A stretch of 64,000 nt of DNA from Actinomycetes bacterium (lineage in GTDB: Bacteria > Actinomycetota > Acidimicrobiia > Acidimicrobiales > RAAP-2): assembly GCA_021846325.1 (NCBI GenBank), contig JAJZBX010000002.1:1-64000 (forward strand), written 5' to 3'. The position numbers and the translations under genes are program-made. The notes under the pieces were generated by a model. That model saw only the letters and a list, made by a program, of their open reading frames with translations. It was not told the DNA's origin and did no database searches. The first letter of the stretch is position 1; every line of letters begins with the position of its first letter. Positions 47,667 to 57,500 of this stretch are shown one piece after another.

Positions 47667-49952
47667 ATGACGAAGCTCTCGAGGGGCGCGGTGACGTCAG
47701 ATCTAACGTCGGCTCTTGCGTCCGACCTGGTGACAGCGACTGCGGCGACGTTGGCCCCGCTGGCCTACGCGCGCGCGCGCGCGTCACACGGCTTCGTTGT
47801 GACCTACTCACCCAAGGTCTTTATTCCCCTGACCAAGTTGTGTCGAGACCGTTGCGGCTACTGCACCTTTGCCCAAGCGCCCGCCAACGTCACGGCACCG
47901 TATCTGTCATTAGACGAGGTCATGGCGATCGCCGAACTCGGTCGCGCCGCGGGGTGCACCGAAGCTCTCTTTACGCTGGGTGAACGACCCGAACTGCGCT
48001 ACGACGAAGCGGCGCGATGGCTGGCCGCTCGGGGGTACCGATCAACGGTGGACTACGTGGCCACGGCCGCGCAGATGGTCCTGGACGCTACTGGCCTGCT
48101 GCCGCACATCAACGCCGGTGCGCTGTACACCCACGAGCTCGAGCAGTTACGAGCGGGCGCGGCGTCCCAAGGGATGATGCTCGAGTCACTGGCCACACTC
48201 ACGGCCCATCGGTTGTCGCCCGACAAGACCGCCGAGCGCCGCCTCGCGACGCTCGAGGCGGCGGGCGAACTTCGAATCCCGTTCACGACGGGCCTGCTGG
48301 TCGGCATCGGCGAATCGCGGCTTGATCGGGTCGAGGCCCTGGCTGCGATCGCGGCGTCGCACGAGACCTACGGACACGTCCAAGAAGTCATCATTCAGAA
48401 CTTTTTGCCCAAGGCACGCACGGCAATGGCCCACGAGCCGCCGGCGAGTCCAGAGGAGTTCCGCTGGACGATCGCTGCGGCCCGGCTACTGTTGCCCGAC
48501 GCGATACACCTGCAGGCGCCACCGAACCTCAGCGAGGATCCCGCGCAGCTGCTGGACTACGGGATCGACGACTTTGGCGGGATCTCGCCCGTGACCCTTG
48601 ACCACGTAAACCCGGAGCGGGCGTGGCCGGCGATCGGCGTGCTGCGACGCGAGACCGAGGCTCGGGGCCTTCACTTGGTGCCGCGTCTCACGATCTATCC
48701 CAGCTTCGTCGCCCGCCACGAGACGTTCGTGCACGAACACGTTCGCCCGGCGGTGTTAGCCAGCGCCGACGCGACGGGGCTCGCTCGCGATGACGCGTGG
48801 GCGTCGGGCGCTGAGACCCCACCGCCGGAGGCGCCCGTGTCTCGCGTGCGCACCAGCGCCGTCGCCGAGATCGTCGCGCGCTACGAACCCGGCTACGCGT
48901 TCACGCACGCGGAGCTGGTGACGTTGCTCGAAGCGCGCGGGGGTGATTTCAATGCGGTCGTCGAACTCGCCGACGACGTCCGCCGTCAATTGGTCGGTAA
49001 CGACATTACGTACGTCGTGAACCGAAACATCAACTACACCAACGTGTGCACGTTCAAGTGCCGATTCTGCGCCTTTTCGAAAGGTCCGCTGTCACTGAAC
49101 CTTCGTGGCGATCCGTACCTGCTCGGTCTCGATGAGATCGCTCAACGAGTGCGCGAGGCCGAAGAACGGGGGGCGACCGAAGTCTGCCTCCAGGGCGGTA
49201 TTCATCCTAATTTCGATGGTGAGTACTACCTCGACGTGGTGCGCGCGGTGCGCGACGCCTCGCCAACCATGCACATTCACGCGTTCAGCGCGCTTGAGGT
49301 GTTTGAGGGTGCCCGACGATCCAACCAGGACCTGGCGACGTACCTGTCGGGGCTGCGCGACGCCGGACTTAAGACCTTGCCCGGCACCGCGGCCGAGATT
49401 CTCGTTGACGAGGATCGTGCGATCCTCTGCCCCGACAAGTTGACAACCCAGCAGTGGCTGGACGTCCACCGAGCGGCCCATCACGTCGGACTGCACTCGA
49501 ACGTCACCATCATGTTCGGGGCGATCGAGGGAGCGGCCAGTTGGGCAACGCACCTCCTGGTCACTCGGGACCTGCAGCTGGAGACGGGCGGCTTCACCGA
49601 GTTCGTACCGCTCCCCTACGTGCACATGGCGACGCCCTTGTTCCTGCGGGGCCGGTCGCGGCGCGGGCCGACCTTTCGCGAAGCCGTGCTGATCCACGCA
49701 GTCGGGCGGCTGCACTACGCCACCGTGATTGACAACGTACAAGTCAGCTGGGTGAAGATGGGCGTCGACGGGGTCCGACGAGTACTCAACGCTGGCGCCA
49801 ACGACCTCGGTGGGACGTTGATGGACGAGAACATCTCGCGCGCCGCCGGCGCCGTCCACGGCCAAGAACTAGACGTCGAACACCTGCGAGCGCTCGTGTC
49901 GCCATTGGGTCGACCACTCGTCCAGCGCAGCACGCTGTACCAGGCGCTGTGA
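47667..49952 (+). CDS. fbiC: FO synthase (CofG-CofH fusion)
   Basis: A 761-residue bifunctional radical-SAM enzyme making the deazaflavin FO of coenzyme F420. The N-terminal half is CofG-like with cluster motif CRDRCGYCTF (residues 67-76), and the C-terminal half is CofH-like with CTFKCRFCAF near 459-468. QGGIHPNFDGEYYLD and LPGTAAEILVDE are CofH features. It is shorter than the mycobacterial enzyme (about 850 residues). F420-dependent reductases are therefore expected in this genome. Confidence 0.95.
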   Translation: MTKLSRGAVTSDLTSALASDLVTATAATLAPLAYARARASHGFVVTYSPKVFIPLTKLCRDRCGYCTFAQAPANVTAPYLSLDEVMAIAELGRAAGCTEALFTLGERPELRYDEAARWLAARGYRSTVDYVATAAQMVLDATGLLPHINAGALYTHELEQLRAGAASQGMMLESLATLTAHRLSPDKTAERRLATLEAAGELRIPFTTGLLVGIGESRLDRVEALAAIAASHETYGHVQEVIIQNFLPKARTAMAHEPPASPEEFRWTIAAARLLLPDAIHLQAPPNLSEDPAQLLDYGIDDFGGISPVTLDHVNPERAWPAIGVLRRETEARGLHLVPRLTIYPSFVARHETFVHEHVRPAVLASADATGLARDDAWASGAETPPPEAPVSRVRTSAVAEIVARYEPGYAFTHAELVTLLEARGGDFNAVVELADDVRRQLVGNDITYVVNRNINYTNVCTFKCRFCAFSKGPLSLNLRGDPYLLGLDEIAQRVREAEERGATEVCLQGGIHPNFDGEYYLDVVRAVRDASPTMHIHAFSALEVFEGARRSNQDLATYLSGLRDAGLKTLPGTAAEILVDEDRAILCPDKLTTQQWLDVHRAAHHVGLHSNVTIMFGAIEGAASWATHLLVTRDLQLETGGFTEFVPLPYVHMATPLFLRGRSRRGPTFREAVLIHAVGRLHYATVIDNVQVSWVKMGVDGVRRVLNAGANDLGGTLMDENISRAAGAVHGQELDVEHLRALVSPLGRPLVQRSTLYQAL

Positions 49953-50926
49953 GCGACCAGGCCGTTGAAGCATTCCTGCGCGACAGCGGTCTCGCGGCGC
50001 AGCCTGAGTCCGAAGAGCTGGAACTCGTTCGTGGACTCCTGGGCGACGTGCTCGCACTCGTGCAATCGAGTCACGACGTGGGTGACCTCCGCGTCGCGTC
50101 GACGGCCATGCGAGAACTGCTGGACGCGGCCCGCGTCTTTTCACCCTGGCGCCAGCGACCCAAGCTGACGGTGTTTGGATCGGCGCGCACGCCGCGATCG
50201 TCGCCGCACTACGAGTTGGCGCGCGAACTGAGCGCGCGAATGGCGCGACGCGGCTGGATGACCGTGTCCGGCGCGGGACCGGGCATCATGCAGGCCGCCG
50301 CGGAGGGAGCTGGACTCAGCGAGACCCTCGGCGTCAACATCGAGTTGCCCTTCGAACAGAGTTCGAACCGGTACGTTGACGCCGAGAGCCGGCTGGTGGA
50401 GATGAAGTACTTCTTCACTCGCAAAGTGGCGCTCACCAAGGAGTCACTCGCCTTCGCGTTTTTTCCCGGCGGCCTGGGAACGCTCGACGAGGTTTTCGAG
50501 ATTCTCACCTTGCTCCACACGGGCAAGGGCGGTCCGGCACCGGTCGCGCTGGTTGACGTGCCCGACGGTACGTACTGGGAGTCGTGGTGGCGCTTCATTC
50601 AAGAGTCGGTCATTGACGCCAACTACGTGGAGGCCGATGCCGCCCACCTGGTGCGCATCTGTCACTCGCTGGACGACGTCGAAGACGAGCTTGAGCGGTT
50701 CTACCGCAACTACGTGGCGTTCGAGCACTCGAACGGACGTGGCAAGCTAGACCTTCGGCGCGCGGTGACGCCCGAAGACCTCGTGGTCCTTCGCGCGCGC
50801 GTGCCCGAACTGGCCGGCGGTGCCGAGTCGAGCGGTGACGGGTCATCGATCGCCTTTGACTTCGACGGGCGGCGCTACGTGGCGTTGCGCAGGCTGATCG
50901 ACGCCGTCAACAATCTCGAGATCTAA
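49949..50926 (+). CDS. LOG-family protein
   Basis: A 325-residue Rossmann protein, longer than the usual 190-220. GTG 49949 overlaps the fbiC stop by 4 bp. It has TVFGSARTPRSSPHYELARE, TVSGAGPGIMQAAAEGA, EMKYFFTRK (Arg/Lys) and the LOG signature FFPGGLGTLDEVFE. LOG-type proteins release cytokinin bases or hydrolyse nucleotide 5'-monophosphates. The N-terminal 60 residues and C-terminal 90 are extra. Translational coupling to FO synthase is notable. Confidence 0.85.
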   Translation: MSDQAVEAFLRDSGLAAQPESEELELVRGLLGDVLALVQSSHDVGDLRVASTAMRELLDAARVFSPWRQRPKLTVFGSARTPRSSPHYELARELSARMARRGWMTVSGAGPGIMQAAAEGAGLSETLGVNIELPFEQSSNRYVDAESRLVEMKYFFTRKVALTKESLAFAFFPGGLGTLDEVFEILTLLHTGKGGPAPVALVDVPDGTYWESWWRFIQESVIDANYVEADAAHLVRICHSLDDVEDELERFYRNYVAFEHSNGRGKLDLRRAVTPEDLVVLRARVPELAGGAESSGDGSSIAFDFDGRRYVALRRLIDAVNNLEI

Positions 50927-51302
50927 CGAGGGAGTAGCCATCTCGGGGACCTCGCGATTCGCCATGCTGAAACAGCTTCCAAGACGAGAATGGTTTTAGC
51001 CTTCTCACCTCGGTGAGGACCTGGGCAGCGCGCACAGACGCCGGTGCGCGGCCATTACCGCGAGAACTCGAAGCGCCGGTCGATGTCCGGCCCTCGGTTA
51101 CGATCTCAATCCGGTCGAATCGGTGCGAAGAACTGTCAAGTCCGCGCGCTCGCCAACCTCGTTCTCGACACGATGATCGAGGCCACAGTTCACGGCGACG
51201 TCGGCCTCAAGCGAATCGGCACTCACACGAAACTGTGCCAAGCGTTCCGGCAACGAGATGGTCTTTCTATGACCTATCGGTTACTCGATAATGCGATGCT
51301 CC
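50927..51302. other. 376-bp intergenic region without a clear gene
   Basis: Two small hairpins are visible: CTCACC-TC-GGTGAG (51004-51017) and GCGCAC/GTGCGC (51030-51049), neither followed by a T-run. Frames crossing 51044-51300 are open but show no plausible protein features, and base composition is less GC-rich than in the neighbouring genes. It may be the decayed remnant of a gene. Confidence 0.5.
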
Positions 51303-51497
51303 TTACGTGGATGTCTCGCGCAAGATGGCCTCGGCCTTCTGCAGGCTTCGCCGCACGCGCGCGAGACGGCGCTCGGCGTCTCGCGCATCGTCGTTGGCGC
51401 CATCTCGAAGTTGGGCGCGCACGGCGTCGAAGACGGCGTCGCTCACCCGCTGTTCGAGCGCGGCGATCTCATCGGCGAAGTCGATAAAGTCGCTCAC
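51303..51497 (-). CDS. 64-residue coiled-coil protein of unknown function
   Basis: GTG 51497 overlaps the stop of the acyl-CoA synthetase gene (GTGA), which supports its reality. The product is nearly all helical and charged (ALEQRVSDAVFDAVRAQLRD, ARDAERRLARVRRSLQKAEA), with heptad-like leucines. No known family; it could bind the synthetase or be a small structural protein. Confidence 0.6.
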   Translation of the reverse strand: MSDFIDFADEIAALEQRVSDAVFDAVRAQLRDGANDDARDAERRLARVRRSLQKAEAILRETST

Positions 51498-53113
51498 CCG
51501 AGGACCGTTTGAACGTCGAACTTGCCGTCGGCGAACTCGGCGCGCAGCACCTTCTTATCGAACTTGCCCACGCTGGTCTTAGGGATCGACTCGATGAAGG
51601 TCCAGTACTCGGGTAGCCACCACTTGACGACTCGGTCGGCGAGAAAGGCGCGTAGCTCGGTGGCCGTCGCCGAGGCACCGGGCCGCAGCACGACGCAGCA
51701 CAGCGGACGCTCCTGCCACTTGTCGTCTGGTACCGCGATCACCGCTGCTTCGAAGACCGACGGGTGGCCCATGACGGCGCCTTCCAATTCGACCGAGCTG
51801 ATCCATTCGCCACCAGACTTGATAACGTCCTTGGTCCGGTCGGTCACGACCATGAAACCCTCGTCGTCGAGGGTGCCGATGTCCCCGGTGCGTAACCAGC
51901 CGTCGTGGAACCGCTCGGGCGCGTCAACGCCGAAGTACGAGCCGGTGACCCAGGGTCCTCGAATCTCGAACTCCCCGACCGTGTGGCCGTCGCGGGGCAG
52001 GACCGAGCCGTCGTCGTCGGTGATGCGCAGATCGATTCCCGCGACGACCCGACCGGCCTTGACGCGGTAGTCGATCTCCTTCTCGGGCGGGGTACCCGCG
52101 GGTGGGATCGAGACGGCGGCCAGGGGGCTGGTCTCGGTCATACCCCAGCCCTGGACCATGTTGCGTCCCCAGCGCTCGCGAAAGGTCTCGATCATCGAAC
52201 GCGGAACGGCGGCGCCACCGGCGAGAATGCCGCGCATCGAAGAGAAGTCAGCGTCGGCGTCATTTTCGGCCGCTCGTAGGACGTCATTCCACACCGTCGG
52301 CACGCCGAGTGAGATAGTGGGGCGAAGGTCGCGGATCATCTTGACGATCGGCTCGCCCTGGAGGAACATCTGGGGCATTATCAGTTCCGTGCCGGCGAAG
52401 AAGGCGGTGTAGACGGCGCCCCACGCATTGACGTGAAACATCGGCACGATGAGCAAGCACCGATCCTTCTCGCATAGGCCGATGGAGTTTGCCGTCGTCG
52501 AGGCCAGAGAGTGGAGCCAGGTCGATCGGTGAGAGTAGACGACCCCCTTGGGATTGCCCGTGGTCCCCGACGTATAGCACATGATCGCCGCCGAGCGCTC
52601 GTCGAGCTCGGGCCAGGCGTAACCAGGCTCCTCGGCGCCGATGAATGCCTCGTAGTCGATCGTTTCGCCGAGCGCACCTGACTCGTCGAGCCCGTTCACG
52701 ATGAAGTGGCGCACCGTGGGGATCTCGTGGCGAATCTTCGCTAGCAGCGGCACCAGGGTGTGGTCGACAATGATCACCTCATCCTGGGCGTGATTGATGA
52801 TGTAGGCGAGTTGTTCGGGAAAGAGTCGAATATTGAGCGTGTGCAGCACGGCCCCCATGGCGGGAACGGCTAGGTAGGCCTCCATGTGCACCTGGTTATT
52901 CCACATGAAGGTGCCGACCCGCGTTGATTCACCGACGCCCAAGCGCCCCAACGCCGCGGCCAAGCGTTCGGCTCGAAGGGCGATGCTCTTGAAGCTGGCC
53001 TCGCGCACGCCGTCGGGCTCAACGGTATAGATAACTTTGTTCGCGTAGACCCACTCGCCGTGTCGGATGATGCCGCTAATAAGCAGTGGTGAATCCTGCA
53101 TCGTGCTTTGCAT
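51494..53113 (-). CDS. long-chain fatty acyl-CoA synthetase (AMP-binding)
   Basis: A 539-residue ANL-superfamily ligase activating carboxylic acids to CoA esters via AMP. Motif I is [18 protein letters not shown] (near 187-204); [28 protein letters not shown] and the hinge [17 protein letters not shown] follow, and the catalytic Lys is in [10 protein letters not shown]. It most resembles medium/long-chain FadD-type enzymes. ATG 53113 has AAGGAG upstream. It lies 50 bp after gltD. Confidence 0.9.
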   Translation of the reverse strand: MQSTMQDSPLLISGIIRHGEWVYANKVIYTVEPDGVREASFKSIALRAERLAAALGRLGVGESTRVGTFMWNNQVHMEAYLAVPAMGAVLHTLNIRLFPEQLAYIINHAQDEVIIVDHTLVPLLAKIRHEIPTVRHFIVNGLDESGALGETIDYEAFIGAEEPGYAWPELDERSAAIMCYTSGTTGNPKGVVYSHRSTWLHSLASTTANSIGLCEKDRCLLIVPMFHVNAWGAVYTAFFAGTELIMPQMFLQGEPIVKMIRDLRPTISLGVPTVWNDVLRAAENDADADFSSMRGILAGGAAVPRSMIETFRERWGRNMVQGWGMTETSPLAAVSIPPAGTPPEKEIDYRVKAGRVVAGIDLRITDDDGSVLPRDGHTVGEFEIRGPWVTGSYFGVDAPERFHDGWLRTGDIGTLDDEGFMVVTDRTKDVIKSGGEWISSVELEGAVMGHPSVFEAAVIAVPDDKWQERPLCCVVLRPGASATATELRAFLADRVVKWWLPEYWTFIESIPKTSVGKFDKKVLRAEFADGKFDVQTVLG

Positions 53114-53163
53114 GGCCGCTCCGTTCTCCTTAGAACGATGCTACAAAGTTCGCCCGTGCGACG

Positions 53164-54588
53164 TCACCAGGTGGCGCTGTAGGGCGTAACCGGCGCCGCG
53201 AGCGTGGTGGTGCCCCGTAGGCACGCGTCAACGGCCGCCGCGGCGCTACGACCCTCAGCGATCGCCCACACGATCAGACTCTGCCCGCGCACGGCGTCGC
53301 CACAGGCGAAGACCGGCGGGTCCGTGAAGGCCGAGACTCGCCAGGTGGGGTCCACGAGCAGTGTCGAGCGATCGGTCATGAATTGGGGCTCGGCGAGGCC
53401 GAGTCCGGCGAGATCAGGTCCGGTGAAGCCGGCGGCGATCAGCACGAGGTCGGCCGGCACCCTCTCCACGTCACCAGTGTCCAGGTGACGAAGCACGGCC
53501 GCCGATACCCGGTCGGGACCGATGAACTCCTCGGTTTGGGTCGCGAACACGCGTGCGCCGCCCTCTTCGTGCGACGTGGAGGTCTTGTAAACCCGGGCCA
53601 TCGTTGGCCACGGCTGATCAGCGGGGCGTTCATTCGGGGGACGCTCGAGGATTTCGATTTGGGTGACTGACGCGGCGCCCTGGCGGTGTGCGGTGCCCAG
53701 GCAGTCCGAACCCGTGTCCCCCCCACCGAGAATCAACACGTGTCGGCCGTGCGCGTCGATGACTGGTGGTCTCGCCCCGGCGACGGCTCGATTCGCGTCT
53801 TCCAGATACGTCATCGCCAGCACGACGCCGTCGCGGTCACCTCCGGGTACCGCGAGCTGACGCGCCACGGTCGCTCCCACCGCGAGTAGGACCGCGTCGT
53901 AGTCACGCCGGAGGTCCTCGAGCGACGTGGCGTCGGGTCCAATGGCCACGCCGCAACGAAAGTCCACGCCGGCGTCGCGCATCACGCTCAGTCGGCGTTC
54001 CAACACCGCCTTTTCCAATTTGAAGGCCGGAATGCCGTAGCGCAACAGGCCACCGACGTCGTCGGCGCGCTCGAACACGGTGACGCGGTGGCCGACGCTG
54101 CGCAGCTGAGCGGCCGCGGCGAGGCCGGCGGGGCCCGATCCGACGATGGCGACGCGCCAGCCGCTCTCCTCGGCCGGAACGACCTGCACGGGCAGTCCGA
54201 GCGCGAAGGCGTGCTCGGCGACCTCGTATTCGACGCGTTCGATGGTCACCGGCGCGTTGTTGAGCGACAAGACGCAGGCGGATTCGCACGGAGCGGGACA
54301 CAGTCGCCCCGTGAATTCGGGGAAGTTGTTGGTTGCGAACAACTGGGTCGCGGCGAGATCCCAGCGCTCGCGATACGTCGAGTCATTGAATACCGGAATC
54401 CGATTGCCCAGGGGGCAACCCTGCGTGCAGAACGGAATTCCACAGTCCATACAACGCGAGGCCTGTTGGGCAATCTGGCGGTCGCCTTGGGGCTCGTACA
54501 CCTCGCGCCAGTCGCGCAGTCGAACCGCGACCGGCCGGTGCTCGGGTTCACGACGCGGGTGTTCAAGAAAACCAGTGGGCTTAGCCAT
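53164..54588 (-). CDS. gltD: glutamate synthase small subunit
   Basis: A 474-residue FAD/NADPH-binding subunit. The N-terminal Fe-S ligands are in ASRCMDCGIPFCTQGCPLGN and GRLCPAPCESACVL (two 4Fe-4S clusters); FAD-binding VAIVGSGPAGLAAAAQL and NADPH-binding HVLILGGGDTGSDCLGTA follow. It passes electrons from NADPH to GltB. Its start overlaps the gltB stop by 8 bp. Confidence 0.96.
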   Translation of the reverse strand: MAKPTGFLEHPRREPEHRPVAVRLRDWREVYEPQGDRQIAQQASRCMDCGIPFCTQGCPLGNRIPVFNDSTYRERWDLAATQLFATNNFPEFTGRLCPAPCESACVLSLNNAPVTIERVEYEVAEHAFALGLPVQVVPAEESGWRVAIVGSGPAGLAAAAQLRSVGHRVTVFERADDVGGLLRYGIPAFKLEKAVLERRLSVMRDAGVDFRCGVAIGPDATSLEDLRRDYDAVLLAVGATVARQLAVPGGDRDGVVLAMTYLEDANRAVAGARPPVIDAHGRHVLILGGGDTGSDCLGTAHRQGAASVTQIEILERPPNERPADQPWPTMARVYKTSTSHEEGGARVFATQTEEFIGPDRVSAAVLRHLDTGDVERVPADLVLIAAGFTGPDLAGLGLAEPQFMTDRSTLLVDPTWRVSAFTDPPVFACGDAVRGQSLIVWAIAEGRSAAAAVDACLRGTTTLAAPVTPYSATW

Positions 54589-57500
54589 TGCGTAACTCGT
54601 CTCGTGCCCGCTGGTACTCGGAAGTCTCTACGCGAACGAAGTGCATCCGCGTCCTTCGCCAGTCGCCCAGGATCGCCTCGGCGAGTGGTGACTGGGTTTC
54701 ATCGACGTATCGATCGAGCAGCGTTCGCAGAAGCGTATCGTCGTCAAATTCGAGCGGATCAACTTCGTAGACGCCAGCGCTCAGCACGTCGTGGACCCGC
54801 TGGTCGGGATCGTAGAGATAGAGGGTACCGCCGGACATGCCGGCGGCGACGTTGCGGCCGACCGAGCCCAGGATCACGACGACGCCACCGGTCATGTACT
54901 CGCACGCGTGGTCGCCGGTTCCCTCGACGACGATGGTCGCGCCCGAGTTACGAACGGCACATCGCTCCCCCACCACACCACTCAAGAACAGCTCGCCGCC
55001 GGTCGCCCCGTAGCCGATGACGTTACCGGCGATGATGTTGCGGTCTCGCTCGAAAGTCGACTCATCGGGTGGCACGACGACCACGCGGCCACCCGAGAGA
55101 CCCTTGCCCACGTAGTCGTTGCAGTCCCCGCGTAGTCGAATCGTTAACCCCTTTGGGATAAAGGCGCCGAGGCTCTGGCCCGCCGAGCCCTCGAGCCTGA
55201 GCGTCACGGTGTTGTCGACGAGTGTCTGTTCGCCTAGGCGGCGCGTGATCGCGCTGCCGGTCAACGTGCCCACCGCCCGGTGCACGTTGTTGATTCGACC
55301 GCGGTACTCGAAGGAGTCACCTGCCTCGATAGCGGCGAGTGCGTCCTCCAGGAAGCGCCAGTCCAGCGCTTCGGCCAGTCCGTGGTCCTGAGCGCGGCGC
55401 TGGCGTCGTTGCTCGGCGGGCACGGCATTAAGCAACGAGCTCAGGTCGACGCCGTGGCGACTCGCGACCTCGACGTCGACGCTGAGGTGCGACGGATCAC
55501 CGACCAGTTCATCCAGTGTGCGAAGACCCATGGAGCTGAGGTACTCGCGAACCTCGGTGGCCACGAATTCGAAGAAGTTCTGGACGAACTCGGGTCGACC
55601 GCTGAAGCGTTCGCGCAGCGCGGGGTTCTGTGTGGCGATGCCGACCGGGCACGTGTCCAGGTGACAGACGCGCATCATGACGCATCCCGAGACCACGAGG
55701 GGCGCGGTCGCAAAGCCAAACTCCTCCGCGCCGAGCATGGCCGCGATAATCACGTCGCGGCCAGTCTTCAACTGGCCGTCAACCTGGAGCACCACTCGGC
55801 TGCGCAGCCCGTTGGCGGCCAACGTGTGGTGCGCTTCACTGAGCCCCAACTCCCAGGGTGTGCCAGCGTGCTTGAGCGACGTGAGGGGCGCGGCGCCGGT
55901 GCCGCCGTCGTGACCCGAGATCAGTATGACGTCGGCGTGGGCCTTGGCGACACCGGCGGCGATGGTGCCCACTCCCTGTTCGCTGACCAGCTTGACGTGG
56001 ATGCGCGCCGTAGCGTTCGCGCTCTTCAGGTCGTAGATGAGCTGCGCCAGGTCCTCGATCGAGTAGATGTCGTGGTGCGGCGGTGGCGAGATCAGGCCGA
56101 CGCCGGGTGTGGAGTGTCGCGTGGCGGCGATCCAGGGGTAGACCTTGGTCCCGGGCAGCTGACCGCCTTCTCCGGGTTTGGCTCCCTGGGCCATCTTGAT
56201 CTGGACGTCATCGGCGTTCACCAGGTATCGACTGGTGACGCCGAAGCGACCCGAGGCCACCTGCTTGATCGCCGAGCGGCGATTGTGTAAAGGGTCACTC
56301 GTGTCGAAGCGGTCGGCATCCTCACCGCCCTCGCCCGTGTTGGATTTCGCCCCCAGGCGGTTCATCGCGATCGCGAGCGTGACGTGCGCCTCTTGGCTAA
56401 TGGAGCCGTAGGACATCGCCCCCGTCGAGAATCGCCGCACGATGGACGACACGCTTTCGACCTGATCGAGGGGCGTCGGCTCAGGCGCCGGAATCAGGTC
56501 GAACATGGCCCGCAGGGTCAACGGGGCCCGCGACTGGTCGTCGACCAGTGCGCTGTACTGCTTGAAGATGTCGTAGCGGCCCTCTCGCGTCGCGTGCTGC
56601 AACTTCTGAACAGTGTGGGGATTGAAAAGGTGCAGTTCGCCATCGCGACGCCACTGATACTCCCCGACGTTGGGCAGCGGGGCCGGTACGCCGGCGCCGT
56701 AAGCGGCGGTGTGCCAGGCGAGCAGATCGCGGGCGATGCGCGCCAGTCCGGCGCCCCCGATCCGGGACCCAAAACCTGGAAAGTAGCGGCCCAGCAAATC
56801 GTCGTCGAGTCCGAGCGCCTCGAACAGCTGGGAGCCCACGTAGCTCGCCACGGTGGAGACGCCCATTTTGGACATCACCTTCACCAGGCCCTTGGTCAGG
56901 GCCTTGGCGTACTGGTACCGTGCGTCGTACGCGGTTCGCTGATCGATCTCGCCCTGATCAACGAGCGCGTCGATCGACTCGTAGGCGAGGTACGGGCATA
57001 CCGCCGAGGCTCCGAATCCGATGAGCAGGGCGACGTGATGGACTTCGCGCACGTCACCCGCCTCCACGATGAGCGCCGCGCGCGTGCGTAGGTGCTCGGC
57101 GACCAGACGGTGGTGCACGGCCGAAACGAGCAGGAGGCTAGGTATCGCCGCCTGGGTGGCGCTGGTGTTTCGGTCCGAGAGAATGACGATGTTCGTCCCC
57201 GCGCGAACCCGTTCGACCGTCTCGTCGGTGAGGCGATCGATCGCGCTGGCCAATCGTTCGCTGGGATCACCGAGTCCCTCGACGTCAAAGAGGCCGTCGA
57301 GGGCCACTGGCGTGAAGCCGCTCACCTGCGCGCTTTCGTTCACGTAGCGCAACTTGGCCAGGTCCTCGATGCTCAGCACCGGCGAGGGCAGGACAATCTG
57401 GTGACAGTGCGATGGGCTCTCGCTCAGCAGGTTCTCTTCGCCGCCGAGCGAGACGCGCGTCGAGGTGACGAGCTCTTCACGGATCGCGTCGAGTGGCGGG

